Origin: Cyprinodon diabolis
Lineage: Eukaryota > Chordata > Actinopteri > Cyprinodontiformes > Cyprinodontidae
Direction: 5' to 3'
Length of the DNA: 64,000 nucleotides
NCBI GenBank assembly: GCA_030533445.1
Contig: CM060070.1
Location: 34,154,501-34,218,500 of the forward strand
Part shown: positions 32,291 through 43,559 of the stretch, in pieces
Numbering within the stretch: position 1 is the stretch's first letter
Layout: every line of letters starts with the position of its first letter
Notes under the pieces: generated by a model
Told to the model about the DNA's origin: nothing
Seen by the model: the letters and a program-made list of their open reading frames with translations, nothing else
Databases searched by the model: none
Program-made: the position numbers and the translations under genes

Positions 32291-35200
32291 TAGATCCCAA
32301 ACATAACCCCCTGTATTGTTCAGGATGATTTTTAAAGGCTGAACACAAGTCATCAAACCCCTTAAGACTGTATGTACGAGGGGTGTGTCATATAATGTTG
32401 ACGAGGAAGCGCAACACATACCGTATGTCCAAACCCACAAGGTCATTTTTTTTTTATTAGATGTTTGCACTATTCTGGGCTCTGCAAATATGTAACACCT
32501 CACAGTTTTCTGGAAGACCAAGATCGTTATCCTGCAGTCGGTTTCAGTGTAATTTATTTTTTATTTATATCACAATTTCAGCAAAATATATATAAAAAAA
32601 ATATGCAGAGGACATAAACTCGGTGTCCTCAATGTTAGTTACAGCAATTTCCCAAATCTGAAACTAAACAGCAGCTGTAGGTTTTGCATCTTTTTTACTA
32701 CTTCTGGAAATAAGGTTTATTTCAGGTTGACACACAAACATATCTGCAGTCATTGTGGTCACAAAGGAAGCATTGGTACATGATAATGCAGATACATTCA
32801 GTGATCATGTAACATGTGTAAACAGTCAAAACAGCAATAGTTTTTATGTTAATAAAGAATAAAACTGTTCAATCATGTCATCAAACTGATTTTGCTCATC
32901 TTATCATTTATGCAGCAATCTTTGTAGATCACCAGCAACATGCCTAGCTATTGAAAAAAGATTGCATGTTCAATTTAGCACCAGTTATTTGGAATCTGTG
33001 AAAATAGAAAAGGATACAATATAATAAAAAAATATACAACAGAAAAATCATTTATGATCCCACAAGGAGATTTTAATGCCACAGCAGCAAACCTACTGGC
33101 ATTTTGGGTAAAAAGAGTCAAACAAAAACAGAAATTAAAGTCTGTTAAAAAAAAAAAAAAAAGAGTCAGGCCATTGTTTCCAACAACTCTTAGTTTTTTC
33201 ATCTCCATGAAATATAAACTTTAACAGCCTTCAGCCTCTATTTAACCAGCCTTCTACCAGTCGTCAGTGCCAGATTATTCTCTATCTGGATCTCTGAGCC
33301 TGTCTGTCTCCTTTCTAATCTGTTTGCCTGATCTGTCCTCAGAGTCCTTCTGCATTCTGCCTTGTACCGAATCTGGAACTGATTGCTGACACCGTCCTGG
33401 ATCCCCCTTCGGTACCTGTTTGGATCTGCTTGCCCTGACTCCTGACTTCCTAGACAGCAGCTTTGGCTTCGCCCTATGGATTATCCTGCCTTCCTTCGTC
33501 TGCTCGGTTCTGATCTCCTGCCTGTTCTCTGACCCCTGGACCTTAGCGTCTAGGACTCTCTGGACGGTACCCACTGTGTCTTGTTGGCAGCTGACTGGCT
33601 TAAACCAACGTCATCCTCTGGGCTTGGACTGAACCTTTTGACCAGGTTTGTCACATGTTCATCATCATCCTCCGCCAGATAGACATGGTCACTAACCTGT
33701 GTTCTCTCCCTGCAGAGGTTCCTACCTTAGACACCCTCGCTGTTCACTGCAGATCGGTTCTAAATCAAATCTGTCCGCCTCAAAAACTAGGTGTTCTAGT
33801 TCTGAGCCTTGAAAGGATTAACGCTTGCTAATCCATATAAGTGCTTTTGTAAAAACAATATATTGTAAATGTCATGTTGTCTGTGATAGGTCTTTTCTCT
33901 CTACAACTTAAACATTTTATCTGTGAAAAAAGCTGATAAAAAATCAACAAAAGATGTATTTATGCTCTACATTCGCATCAGAAACTGACCTGTGAACTAT
34001 ATTTAATTTAACATCGCCGCCATGGTTTAGATGTATTATCATAAACTGTTTAATATAAAGAAATCATCTATTTAATAACTGTACTGATTTCATGAAATGA
34101 CAAGGTGCAATTCTTTTTGGATTCCCATTAAATAACCAATTTTTTCTCTTTCTGTTTTTCTTTTATTCTCCTCTCTTCATCTTTTTGGTAAACATTCACA
34201 GCAAACTAATGTTATCAAATATTATCTGACTTCTTCGCCCTTGCAAGTTTAAAATAGCTTTTTATACTGTTTTTTAAAAGCTGACGGGAAATTTTTAACA
34301 TATTTAGCTTAAATTTATTCAGGTGAACAATACTCTAATGCAATTTGATCTTAATATGGTTTAGGAATTTAGATGGAATTAGGAACTATTATTTTTAGTT
34401 ATAATGATACATGATAATATTATATTGAACTATTTTAAAGGGGTTATTTTAGTTAGATCCGTTTGGAAACGCAAGTAAAAAAATTTAGGAAGCTTAAGTG
34501 TATGTTATTGAAATATTTTTATTTATCACTAAAAGCACTGAAGTAAAACCACAGGCCTTCACTGAAAGTGGTGTTGTTCATATACATTTTTAAAGAGCTG
34601 TTTTCCAAGAACTAATGTCAAATTTTTTGAAGAGAGGTCGTTAAGTAAAATAAAACACTAGTATCAAAGCACAATCTGTGTATTTGTTGCCCATGTGTTA
34701 TCATGGAAAGCTTGTGTTCCCACACATGATAAAGAATTTAATATTGATAAAGGACTGGTTGCAATTGCCCACCATGAATATTTTTTCTTGAGATGAGGTC
34801 TATACCGGATAAAGGACCTTCAGACTTGCTGTTAGTTCATGTTCATCATAACTTTCACATTAAATCAGGAAGGGTTGGGATGAACCACCAGGCAGGAGTT
34901 AAAAAATAAACCCTTCAACGATTGATATGTGCCTTTAATGGTTTGTTCTTTTTTTTTTAGGGACAACAGCTTAAAAAGATAACTTTGAATGCTACATTTT
35001 GATGAAGAAAAAATATTTTTTTACATCACTTGTGTAAAGAGTGAAGAAATAATCTATTTCTGTCTATTTTTACCTTTATAATAGCATTTTAGGAGAAATC
35101 GAGAAAAAAAAAGACAGAAAAAACTTAAGATTTTTGATCTACATTTATTTTTTTGCAGCTAACTCCTAATGTAATAACAGAAAATTTGGCCCAAATTTGA

Positions 35201-35849
35201 AAATAAGAAGAGGGTAAGTATAATTAAGGGCGGAGAATGAACTGTACTGACTGGTTTATGAAGTGTGCAAGGAAAATTGAAGGAGTATTTTTAAGAATCG
35301 ATCAAAGATGAAGATGAGAAAAATCAGAGAGGAAGGTTACCGTTGTGAATCAGGGAGAAGCAACGATTAGAAAGGAGGAAATAACTGAGAGAGAGGATTT
35401 ACCACTTTAAGCAAAGCACTATATCGGACAAACAGCGGGACAGGTTGAGTAGGCTATGAAAATATATTTTGAAGAACTTGAAAATCTGGGTTATTTGATA
35501 TAACTGATTCTGTAACTTGCTTAGAGATGATGCATTGTGAATTGACACTATAAATAGGAACAGAATTTTACTAAAAGTGAGTTAAGATTCAAATGAAGAC
35601 CTAAAACAAACAGGAAAATGTTCCTGAGGACCAGGATTCAACACCCCTGATTTGTGCCTGTACAAACAAGGGCCTGCATTTCATTTTCATCAGAAAAAAA
35701 CAGTTGATGAATGAACTCTAGTCATAACTTGTATCTTTGAACTAATATCTTTTAACTGTTATTCTAGTGAATTAAAGAAGAATAAAGAACTGTTTGAGGT
35801 CTGCAGCTTAAATGTGGGTGTTAAACCTTCCATTTGTTTTGTTTTTCAG
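32291..35849. other. Gene-free stretch, probable zinc-finger gene intron
   Basis: AT-rich with simple runs. About 33230-33800 is a pyrimidine-rich block (many CTG, CCTG and TCTG words) that resembles fish LTR sequence, but no ends or target duplication were found. The acceptor TTTTTCAG at 35842-35849 closes the stretch. Confidence 0.5.
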
Positions 35850-35861
35850 ATTTTCCACATT

Positions 35862-38009
35862 ATGTCAATTGTGAAGCAAGATGGACTTGCTCATCATTTT
35901 ATTTTTACCTCTGCTGTTGATCAGAGAGGACCAGAATCTCTCAAATCTAAAGGGAGAGAGGAGGAACCAGAACCTACACAGCTAGAAGAAGAGTATGGAC
36001 CAGAACTACTACAGAAAATGAATAAAGACCAGCTGGAACCAACGCAGGGTATAGATACCCTGGTAACAGAATCTGGATCTCTTGCAATAAAAGAAGAACC
36101 AGAGGAAAAAGAAGTCAGGAAAGATGATTGTGAAGCAGAAGCTCATCAGATAGTAAAGACTGAAGCTGAAGACACTGGACAGGATGAGAAGCATGATGCA
36201 CAACAACACTTGACTAATACAACAACAGTAATAAATTCTGGATCACTTGAAGTAGAGGAGGAACCAGTAAAACTAGAACCTAAACAAATGAAGGAAGAGG
36301 AGCAAGGATCCTATCCTCAGCAGATTATAAAACAAGAGGCCGACACCATCATTCAGTATGAAAACCAGGATGTTCTGAAGCTGGAGATTGACTCCTCAAT
36401 CCTGACTTCTTCTGATAAAGAAATCAACCACCATCAACCCGAATCAAATGTAAACCAAAAAGTTTTTAATAAACTCTTTAAAGGAGAGTGCTTTCCGGGA
36501 AAGGACATTTATGAATCCTCAGGATCCAGAAGAGATGGACAGCAGCTAAAAAGAGCTCAGAAAACCACAGGTTCAAATGATAAGGTGGAGAAAAAAGTAG
36601 ATAAGAATAGTTTCTATGGAAAAAAATACAAATGCTGTGAAATATGTGGTAAAAGTTTCAAATCTAATAAGGATTTAACAGTTCATATGAGAACTCACAC
36701 AGGAGAGAGACCTTACTCATGTGTAACCTGTGGAAAGTGTTTCAGTCACAAATGTACTTTGAATTCACACCTAAGAACTCACACAGGTCTAAAGCCTTTC
36801 TCATGTCTGACCTGTGGGAAGAGTTTTGGCCAGAGAGGACACTTATCTTCTCACCTGAGAGCACATACAGGAGAGAGGCCTTTCCTATGTGTAACTTGTG
36901 GAAAGGCTTTCAGTAGAAAAAGTTATTTATCTCATCACCAGAGAATTCATACAGGAGAGAAGCCTTTTTCATGTTTAATCTGTGGAAAATGTTTCACTCT
37001 CAAAACAACTTTAACTTTGCACTTAAAAACTCATAGTGGTGAGAAGCCTGTTTCATGTATGGCTTGTGGCAAAAGTTTTAGCCAGAGAGGATACTTATCT
37101 GCTCACCTTAGAGCTCATACAGGAGAGCGCCCTTTCGCTTGTATAGAATGTGGAAAGGTTTTCAGTCAGAAAAGTAGTTTAAATCGCCACCAGGAAGCTC
37201 ATACTGGGGAGAAGCCCTTTTCATGCATAAACTGCGGCAAAGGTTTTATTCATAAAAGTTACTTGAACAGCCACATGAGAGTCCACACAGGAGAGAAGCC
37301 TTTTGAATGTATGGCATGTGGAAGAGGTTTTGTTCGAAAGTGTCATTTGGACAGTCACATGAGGGGTCATAGAGGTGAGAAGTCTTTCTCATGTATAACT
37401 TGTGGAAAAGGTTTTAATGAAAAACGCAGCTTAAATAGCCACATGAGAAGTCATACAGGAGAAAAGCCGTACCCATGTATAACATGTGGGAAAGCTTTCA
37501 ATGATAAAGCTGCATTGAATGTTCACATGAGAGTTCATACAGGAGAAAAGCCTTTCTCATGTATAACCTGTAAAAAATGTTTCAATCAAAAAGTTAGTCT
37601 GATAAGCCACATGAGAACTCACACAGGAGAGAAACCTTTTTCATGTATGATCTGCCAAAAACGGTTTACAGTAAAGTCTAATTTGGATAACCACATGAAG
37701 ACCCATACAGGAGAGAAGCCATTCTCATGTACAACCTGCGGAAAATATTTCAGTCGCAAAGCTCACTTGAATGGCCACACAAAAACACATACTGGAGAGA
37801 AGCCTTTCCCTTGTACAACCTGTGGCAAAAATTTCCGTCGCAAAGCTCATCTAAATAATCACATGAGAACTCATTCAGGAAAGATGTCTTTTTCGTGCAT
37901 AACCTGCGGAAACATGTTTACACATGACAATGATTTAAATAGCCAAATGGGGATTCATGGTGAAGAAACCCCTTACTCATGTATAGCCTGTTGGAAGGGT
38001 TTTACTTAA
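35862..38009 (+). CDS. C2H2 zinc-finger protein, 15 intact fingers plus decayed end
   Basis: One large exon follows an acceptor at 35848-35849; the first ATG in it gives 715 residues. Residues 1-250 are acidic and unstructured, with four sumoylation-type sites (IKEE, VKTE, VKLE, IKQE) and no KRAB, SCAN or BTB domain. From about residue 255, fingers of 28 residues run in tandem with TGEKP linkers. Fifteen have all four ligands, the sixteenth has Gln in place of the first His (LNSQMGIH), and the seventeenth is stopped after CIACWKGFT. Such proteins bind DNA in the nucleus as transcription regulators; the target is unknown. Upstream exons could add N-terminal residues, because the frame is open through the acceptor. 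It belongs to the fast-evolving fish polyzinc-finger family; no orthologue is assigned. Confidence 0.85.
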   Translation: MSIVKQDGLAHHFIFTSAVDQRGPESLKSKGREEEPEPTQLEEEYGPELLQKMNKDQLEPTQGIDTLVTESGSLAIKEEPEEKEVRKDDCEAEAHQIVKTEAEDTGQDEKHDAQQHLTNTTTVINSGSLEVEEEPVKLEPKQMKEEEQGSYPQQIIKQEADTIIQYENQDVLKLEIDSSILTSSDKEINHHQPESNVNQKVFNKLFKGECFPGKDIYESSGSRRDGQQLKRAQKTTGSNDKVEKKVDKNSFYGKKYKCCEICGKSFKSNKDLTVHMRTHTGERPYSCVTCGKCFSHKCTLNSHLRTHTGLKPFSCLTCGKSFGQRGHLSSHLRAHTGERPFLCVTCGKAFSRKSYLSHHQRIHTGEKPFSCLICGKCFTLKTTLTLHLKTHSGEKPVSCMACGKSFSQRGYLSAHLRAHTGERPFACIECGKVFSQKSSLNRHQEAHTGEKPFSCINCGKGFIHKSYLNSHMRVHTGEKPFECMACGRGFVRKCHLDSHMRGHRGEKSFSCITCGKGFNEKRSLNSHMRSHTGEKPYPCITCGKAFNDKAALNVHMRVHTGEKPFSCITCKKCFNQKVSLISHMRTHTGEKPFSCMICQKRFTVKSNLDNHMKTHTGEKPFSCTTCGKYFSRKAHLNGHTKTHTGEKPFPCTTCGKNFRRKAHLNNHMRTHSGKMSFSCITCGNMFTHDNDLNSQMGIHGEETPYSCIACWKGFT

Positions 38010-39179
38010 AAATAAAAAAGTTTGTTTTGTAACTCATACAGGGGTCTGATTCACAAAGCAAGTTTGACAAACTTAGATTTAAATCCTCAACTCTAAACTG
38101 GATTAGCCTCAGGTTGGAAACTTGAGTTTTCGGTTTCCATAAGGCTGTTCTTGTTCAGTAAACTGCTGTCCTCTGTCTTGGCTCTCCTTAGTGCTAATCA
38201 CATTATTTTATTTCCTAATTTAGTTTGAAGATTTCTGTTTTAGTTTTGTGCACACACAAATCATTCACTAGGTCTGTTTGACACATCAGCTTTTAAAAAC
38301 AAATATTTCATGTATTGTATGACGAGGATCCTATTAAAGAATGATCGCCATAAATTCACAAAGAAATATTTATAGGGAGAGGATTCTACAACTCAGCTGA
38401 CAGGCTATGGGATTTATTTGAGTTTGTTTTGTTAAATATGAGCAACATGTGGATTATTTATCTTTTTTTTTTTTTACAGTGCATGAAGAACTCAGATTAT
38501 TTTAAGATTACACCTAAATAGATTCATTATTTCATGGGGGAAAAGTAATTACTGAAGAATTAGGATTAATTTAGTGATAACAACAATCTACTGAGCCTAC
38601 TGGTAGGTAGGAGGCACAATCTGAAGCTATTCTATGGGACTGATCACCGCTATTAACGGGCATTTATTTGTATGACAATAACCAAAGCAGCTGCAAACAG
38701 CCACTTAGTATTTACTGCGTAATGGAAGACAGAGTCAACGTGAGGAGGAACCCCATGAGATGATGCACGGGTCCTACCTGTTAGAACAACATTTTGATAC
38801 TCCAACTTCACCTGCTGCAAAATGATTTCACTTTAATAGAATCCAATAATCCATTACCATTCAAGTAGTAAACTACTTTCCCTGTAACGTTATCATAGTT
38901 TCCACAGGGTATGGCAAGCCATTTTGATATGTATTAGTTTGACTGGAGGTGTATTTCACATATCTGAAACAACATTGTGTCCTTGTCATAATGGCCATTT
39001 CAAACAAAATTACTTCCTTCACATCTAGAATAGAAATTCAGGATGTCTAGAGTTAAATTTAAGATCCTCATATTCCTATTGTTACAGGTCATCATTTGTA
39101 TTATTTTGACTATATAGAAATGTATATCATAAATGCATATTCAGTCAAGCTGGTAAATGACAAAATGACCACTTAAAAT
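38010..39179. other. 3' flank of the zinc-finger gene
   Basis: Just after the stop, AACTCATACAGG is a relic of a finger linker. Otherwise AT-rich with no gene. Confidence 0.6.
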
Positions 39180-39192
39180 GTGTAAACAGTTC

Positions 39193-39633
39193 ATTTATTT
39201 TATTTTTTTAAGAGTGTCCTGTCTGGCAATGTGGCAATAAGAATAATTGTCTTGATGCAAAAAAGAGGTCAACAGATTTTACTTTCACAAGTGGAGCAGT
39301 AGGGCTATCGCCATAGAAAAAGATGAAGGAAAGAGGAGATAAAAGGGAAATAAAACATTTTCAGTCTGCTTCATCTCCTGCAAAGAGATGTAAAAACAAC
39401 CGCACAACGAACGGACATGTTACGAGACATACAATAAAGTAACACCTAGATACTATCGCTGAAGTAGTATTATTTAATCTGACATGTATTCTGTGGCACC
39501 TGAAGATAAGAATATGGACTTTCTGTATGGAAGTGAATCTCTTAGTACCCGGAACCAAGCGCCTGTAGTTGTTTGTAAAAGTGCACTTGTGCATGTAAAG
39601 TTTATCCAAAGGCAAAAATGCTCAATAGTGGTT
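39193..39633 (-). mobile_element. Retrotransposed copy, minus strand, 13-bp target duplication
   Basis: Diverged copy of the sequence at 42090-42650, reversed, with a degraded A-rich tail (minus strand, 39212-39193). GTGTAAACAGTTC flanks it on both sides (39180-39192 and 39634-39646). About 90 bp of the other copy is missing internally near 39302. Target length and tail fit L1-type retrotransposition. Confidence 0.8.
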
Positions 39634-39646
39634 GTGTAAACAGTTC

Positions 39647-41833
39647 TAAATATATAAAACTCAACTGTTACTCGTTCTATTTGTTTCTTGAACCTTCTGA
39701 AATTCGCCTTGTGCTGGCCAAAATTTAATATTTAGAACTTCTATTATTACAGTTCTGACTAGGAATGTGATTTTAACAGGAAGTGATCTACAAACAGAAC
39801 AACACAGAGGAGTGTGCATTTAAAAAATGTTTTTAAAAAAAAGCCTGCCAAAAAATAAATAAATGAATAAAGACCTGCCATATGATCCATGCATTAACTC
39901 GCAGCAATCTTCTCCCATGCAATCTCCCTCTCCTTTGGAGCTGTAGCTTTGTTGCTCTTATAAAAAAAAAAACTTTCTCCTATTAGTTTTTTTCATTTCT
40001 GCATTAACATCTCTAGTTCCAGTTGGGTAAAATAAGTACTTTCTGTTGCCTGTCATCATCATATTTGTTGCGCACGTGCCTCACTCACAGCAGCCTTTGT
40101 GAGACCAAAAACACAGTTTCCAACCTTAGGCTAAATCAATTCAGAGTTGAGGATTTGAGTTTGTTAAACATGCTATGTAAAATAGACCCCACTTGAAACA
40201 TAACCTATAAGCCTTTAGCTAAAGAAATTATTTGAGATATCTCAGGACAAATCATGCATTCCTCAAAACATTTTCTTGTAAGGAGCAAAATCAAATATTG
40301 ATAAACCAAAGTGTACCTGAAAATACTCTCACTAAAATAAATCATCTGAGGCTTTGCTGACTCTTAGGAAAAATATGTGCAGTTCAATTAAATAGCCATA
40401 GAAAAAATATTTTATTTTATTCAGTTTTCAGTAACATAACAACTAACAAGTGCTGTACAAGGACATAACACACAGGAAAGTACATTGCTTAAGCATAAGC
40501 AAGACACATTAAAGATTAACAGTGTTGAGCAGGAACCAGATAACTATCTAGTATATACTTTGTTGGATATTTAGTGCTGTACAAAAGATTTAGGTTTGAC
40601 TGATTAATGCATCTCTTTTGAGTAGAAACAACTGTTCACCTCATCTATAGTCATCAACATGTCAGTGTTTTCTGGTCTGATATACATAGTTGGATCTTAC
40701 TCGTTAATCTTGAGATCATTTTTACTAAATGCTTTTTCATATGTGCAAATGAAAGAAACTTGTCTTTCAGATGTATTTTCTTAATTATCAAAAGTCACTT
40801 CAGCCCATATCTAAAATATTAAAATGAAAAACTGACATGATAAAAAATATATATATCTTCCCTACCTGCCTTTGTAAATCCACACTCCTCCCAGTCATGG
40901 CAGCAGGCTTAAATCTGAGACAATCAGCCTTTTACTCAGATTATCTAAAGATATTTTGACATTTGTCTAGGACTCTTTCAACGCTGTCAGTTTGCACCAG
41001 AGCAATCTGTTATGTCTGGGCTACGATTTGCCATTTGAATCAGTCAAAGAAAAACTGAGCAAAGCTTTTATTGTATGTTTCTAAATCTATGCCACTATTG
41101 TTCTGTGTTCCTTATATCCTCTTTATATAGAAAATGCTCTCTCTACAATCTCTGATATGAGAACAACTATATATCTGTCAGTTGTATTGCCTTGATTTGT
41201 TGTTTTTCACATTTTTATATAATAAATAATAATAAAGACAGGTGAAATTGGACTACACACTTTGTTTAATTTAAAAGTTTGTATAGCACAGTAAAAATGC
41301 AACTAGAAACATGTTTTACATTTGATTTCAACCAACCTAGTGTTGCAGTACTTTTAAATTGTTCTATACGAGTCTTTCAGATAAGTGGAACAATAAGAAG
41401 GAAACAATACTTCTCAATTTTCTTTGTCGGGTCATCTTAGGCAACTGTAATGTATCATAAAATCTATTCTCTGAGGTCCAGATAGCCAGTCTAATATGAC
41501 CGATGTGCTCTACTTTCTTAGTTTAGTGATGACCCACCTGGGTAATTATGGATCAGCTAAAGTTGTCTGATCCAGTTTTTAGGCAGATCTGTGAGGAGAC
41601 TGTTGCAGGAATCAAATCAACTGAAGATGCATGGATGGATTCAGGTTAAGGTTTTTCTAGGTCAGTCCTAATCCTGGAAATGTTCAAATAAGGATGCCCC
41701 AATAACAGTGTAAGACACATACACGTTGTTTACTGTTAAAAAAATGAACATCCAACTCTCCCATCTTTTTGGCCATTATATACACACCATCATAGGATCA
41801 TCACCATCACATCATCATAGGATGGGTCCATTT
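39647..41833. other. Gene-free stretch
   Basis: AT-rich DNA without recognisable exon or repeat boundary. Confidence 0.55.
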
Positions 41834-41850
41834 AGAAATGATAAACAGAC

Positions 41851-42646
41851 TTCAGGGTGGCCGGCGGGGGCCCGCGGACTCGTCCCCGCGGCTCCCCGGG
41901 GCGCTGGCATGGTGGTGGCTGGGGGGCTTCTTCGGGGCTGTCTCTCCTCCTCCCTTGGTGGGGGTCTGATTTCCGGGGCTGGCCCCTCCTTGGTGCCTTC
42001 GCTTCTGGGGTCCCTTTGGGTGCCTGGGGCTTTGGGTCTCCTGGCGCTGGACTCAGTGCTCTGGGGGGTGTGCCTCTCCAGCTCTCCACAACCACTATTG
42101 AGCATTTTTTCTATGGTTAAAACTTTACATGCACAAGTTCACCCTCACAAACAACTACAGGTGCTAGGCTTCAGGTACTTAGAGATTCACTTCCAAACAG
42201 AAACCCCACATTCTTATCTTCAGGTAACACAGAGTACATGTCAGACTTAATAATATTACTTTAGCGATAGTTTCAAGGTGTTGCTTTATTGTATATCTCG
42301 TACCGTGTCTTTTGGTTGTGCTGTTCTTTTTTCATCTCGTTACAGGTGTGGAAGCATACTGAAAATGTTTTGTCATTGTCTCCTTCCTATCTCCCCTTTC
42401 TTTCATCTTTTGTCCTTTTTTTTTCTTTTTCCTTTTTCTTCTTCTGTTTTTCTGCTCTACTTAAATTGCAGTGTCCATATGAACTGTAAAACTCCCTGCA
42501 TAATTATAATAAAGCAATTTATATGCATGAAACAAGTGGAGCAATATGGCAATTGCCATACCGCTACACTTGTGAAAGTAAAATCTGTTGGGCCCCTTTT
42601 GGCATCAAGACAATTATTCTTATTGCCACCTTGCCAGACAGGACAC

Positions 42647-42688
<42 letters not shown>
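41851..42688 (+). mobile_element. Retrotransposed L1-type 3' end with A40 tail, 17-bp target duplication
   Basis: AGAAATGATAAACAGAC lies directly on both sides (41834-41850 and 42689-42705). The 838-bp insert starts with a GC-rich block (41851-42090), continues as AT-rich 3' UTR-like sequence with AATAAA-type signals, and ends in about 40 uninterrupted A residues. This is a clean target-primed insertion by L1-type machinery. It resembles the 3' untranslated end of a fish L1-like LINE. Open frames through the GC-rich block are chance. Confidence 0.85.
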
Positions 42689-42691
<3 letters not shown>

Positions 42692-42705
42692 AATGATAAA
42701 CAGAC

Positions 42706-43228
42706 ATCTATGTATGTAAAGGTTTTTCTTTGTTTTTCCTTTTACAGTTGCACATTTCAAGTTTTCAAGTATTTAATTAAGATAAACTGCCTTAATCAGT
42801 AGTGGATTAGAAATATACAATTCAGTTCACAAGTGGGCCAATTCAATACAGTTTGGTTCAGGTTTAATGATGCAGAAAATAACAATCTCTTTGTACAATT
42901 TATTATGTCGTTTTATAATTATAAATAAGTGCTATCAAATGTTTACGCACGTGCTTGCATTAATTATCTTTGCCCATGCTTTTTTAAAAATAAATAATTG
43001 CCCCAAATTTTATTTGGTGCCCTATTGTGCCCCTGTATAGTATTAGGTGAGCTGACGCCCCTGCTCCGGACGGGAGGAGCCGCGGAGGATGAAATTTGAG
43101 CAGGCGCACTGGAGCGCAGCGGGGCGGAGCGTTTGCGGAGGATGTGGGATTTCGGGGTTGAGGGTCTAGTGCTTTAACCTGACAACAGGTTACTAGAGTT
43201 TAGGAATGGTTTGGGATTAAGCCCATTC
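42706..43228. other. Gene-free stretch with GC-rich end
   Basis: AT-rich until about 43050. Then 43060-43160 is GC-rich and CpG-containing, like a degraded promoter region next to the exon copy at 43229-43345. Confidence 0.4.
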
Positions 43229-43345
43229 ATGTGTGCAGCAGTTACTCACTGAACAGGATCCCTTTCTGTCACTCTGTCTCCTCTGCGGCTAATGGACGCT
43301 GCGGGCTCAGCTTCTGGAAGGAAAATCAGCCTCTTTTTTTATTGC
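43229..43345 (-). pseudogene. Stray copy of the zinc-finger 5' exon
   Basis: The reverse complement aligns with 28960-29065: shared words include CAGAGGAGACAGAG-like text, GGGATCC and the exon end followed by the GTGAGTAACT donor and TGCTGCACA. No zinc-finger coding exon follows within the downstream minus-strand DNA. It is likely a leftover of a duplicated family member. Confidence 0.6.
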
Positions 43346-43559
43346 AAAAAAAGAACATACAAGAACACTATAGAACATTAATAATTACAAACAGATACAA
43401 CATCGAAGGGCTTTATAAAACAGAACAATTTTACGATGTCAAAATCAAATCTGTGTTCCAGGGTTGCAAATCTTTCAGGGCAGTTATGATTTTAATGGCT
43501 TTAGCATTTGAACTGAATTCTAAGGATTCTATATAGATATAAATAGAAGATAATAAAAC

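Noticed and set aside
41815..42250. Several overlapping frames of 87-174 codons
   Set aside because: They cross a GC-rich retrotransposon end with a target duplication and A tail; open on both strands by composition.
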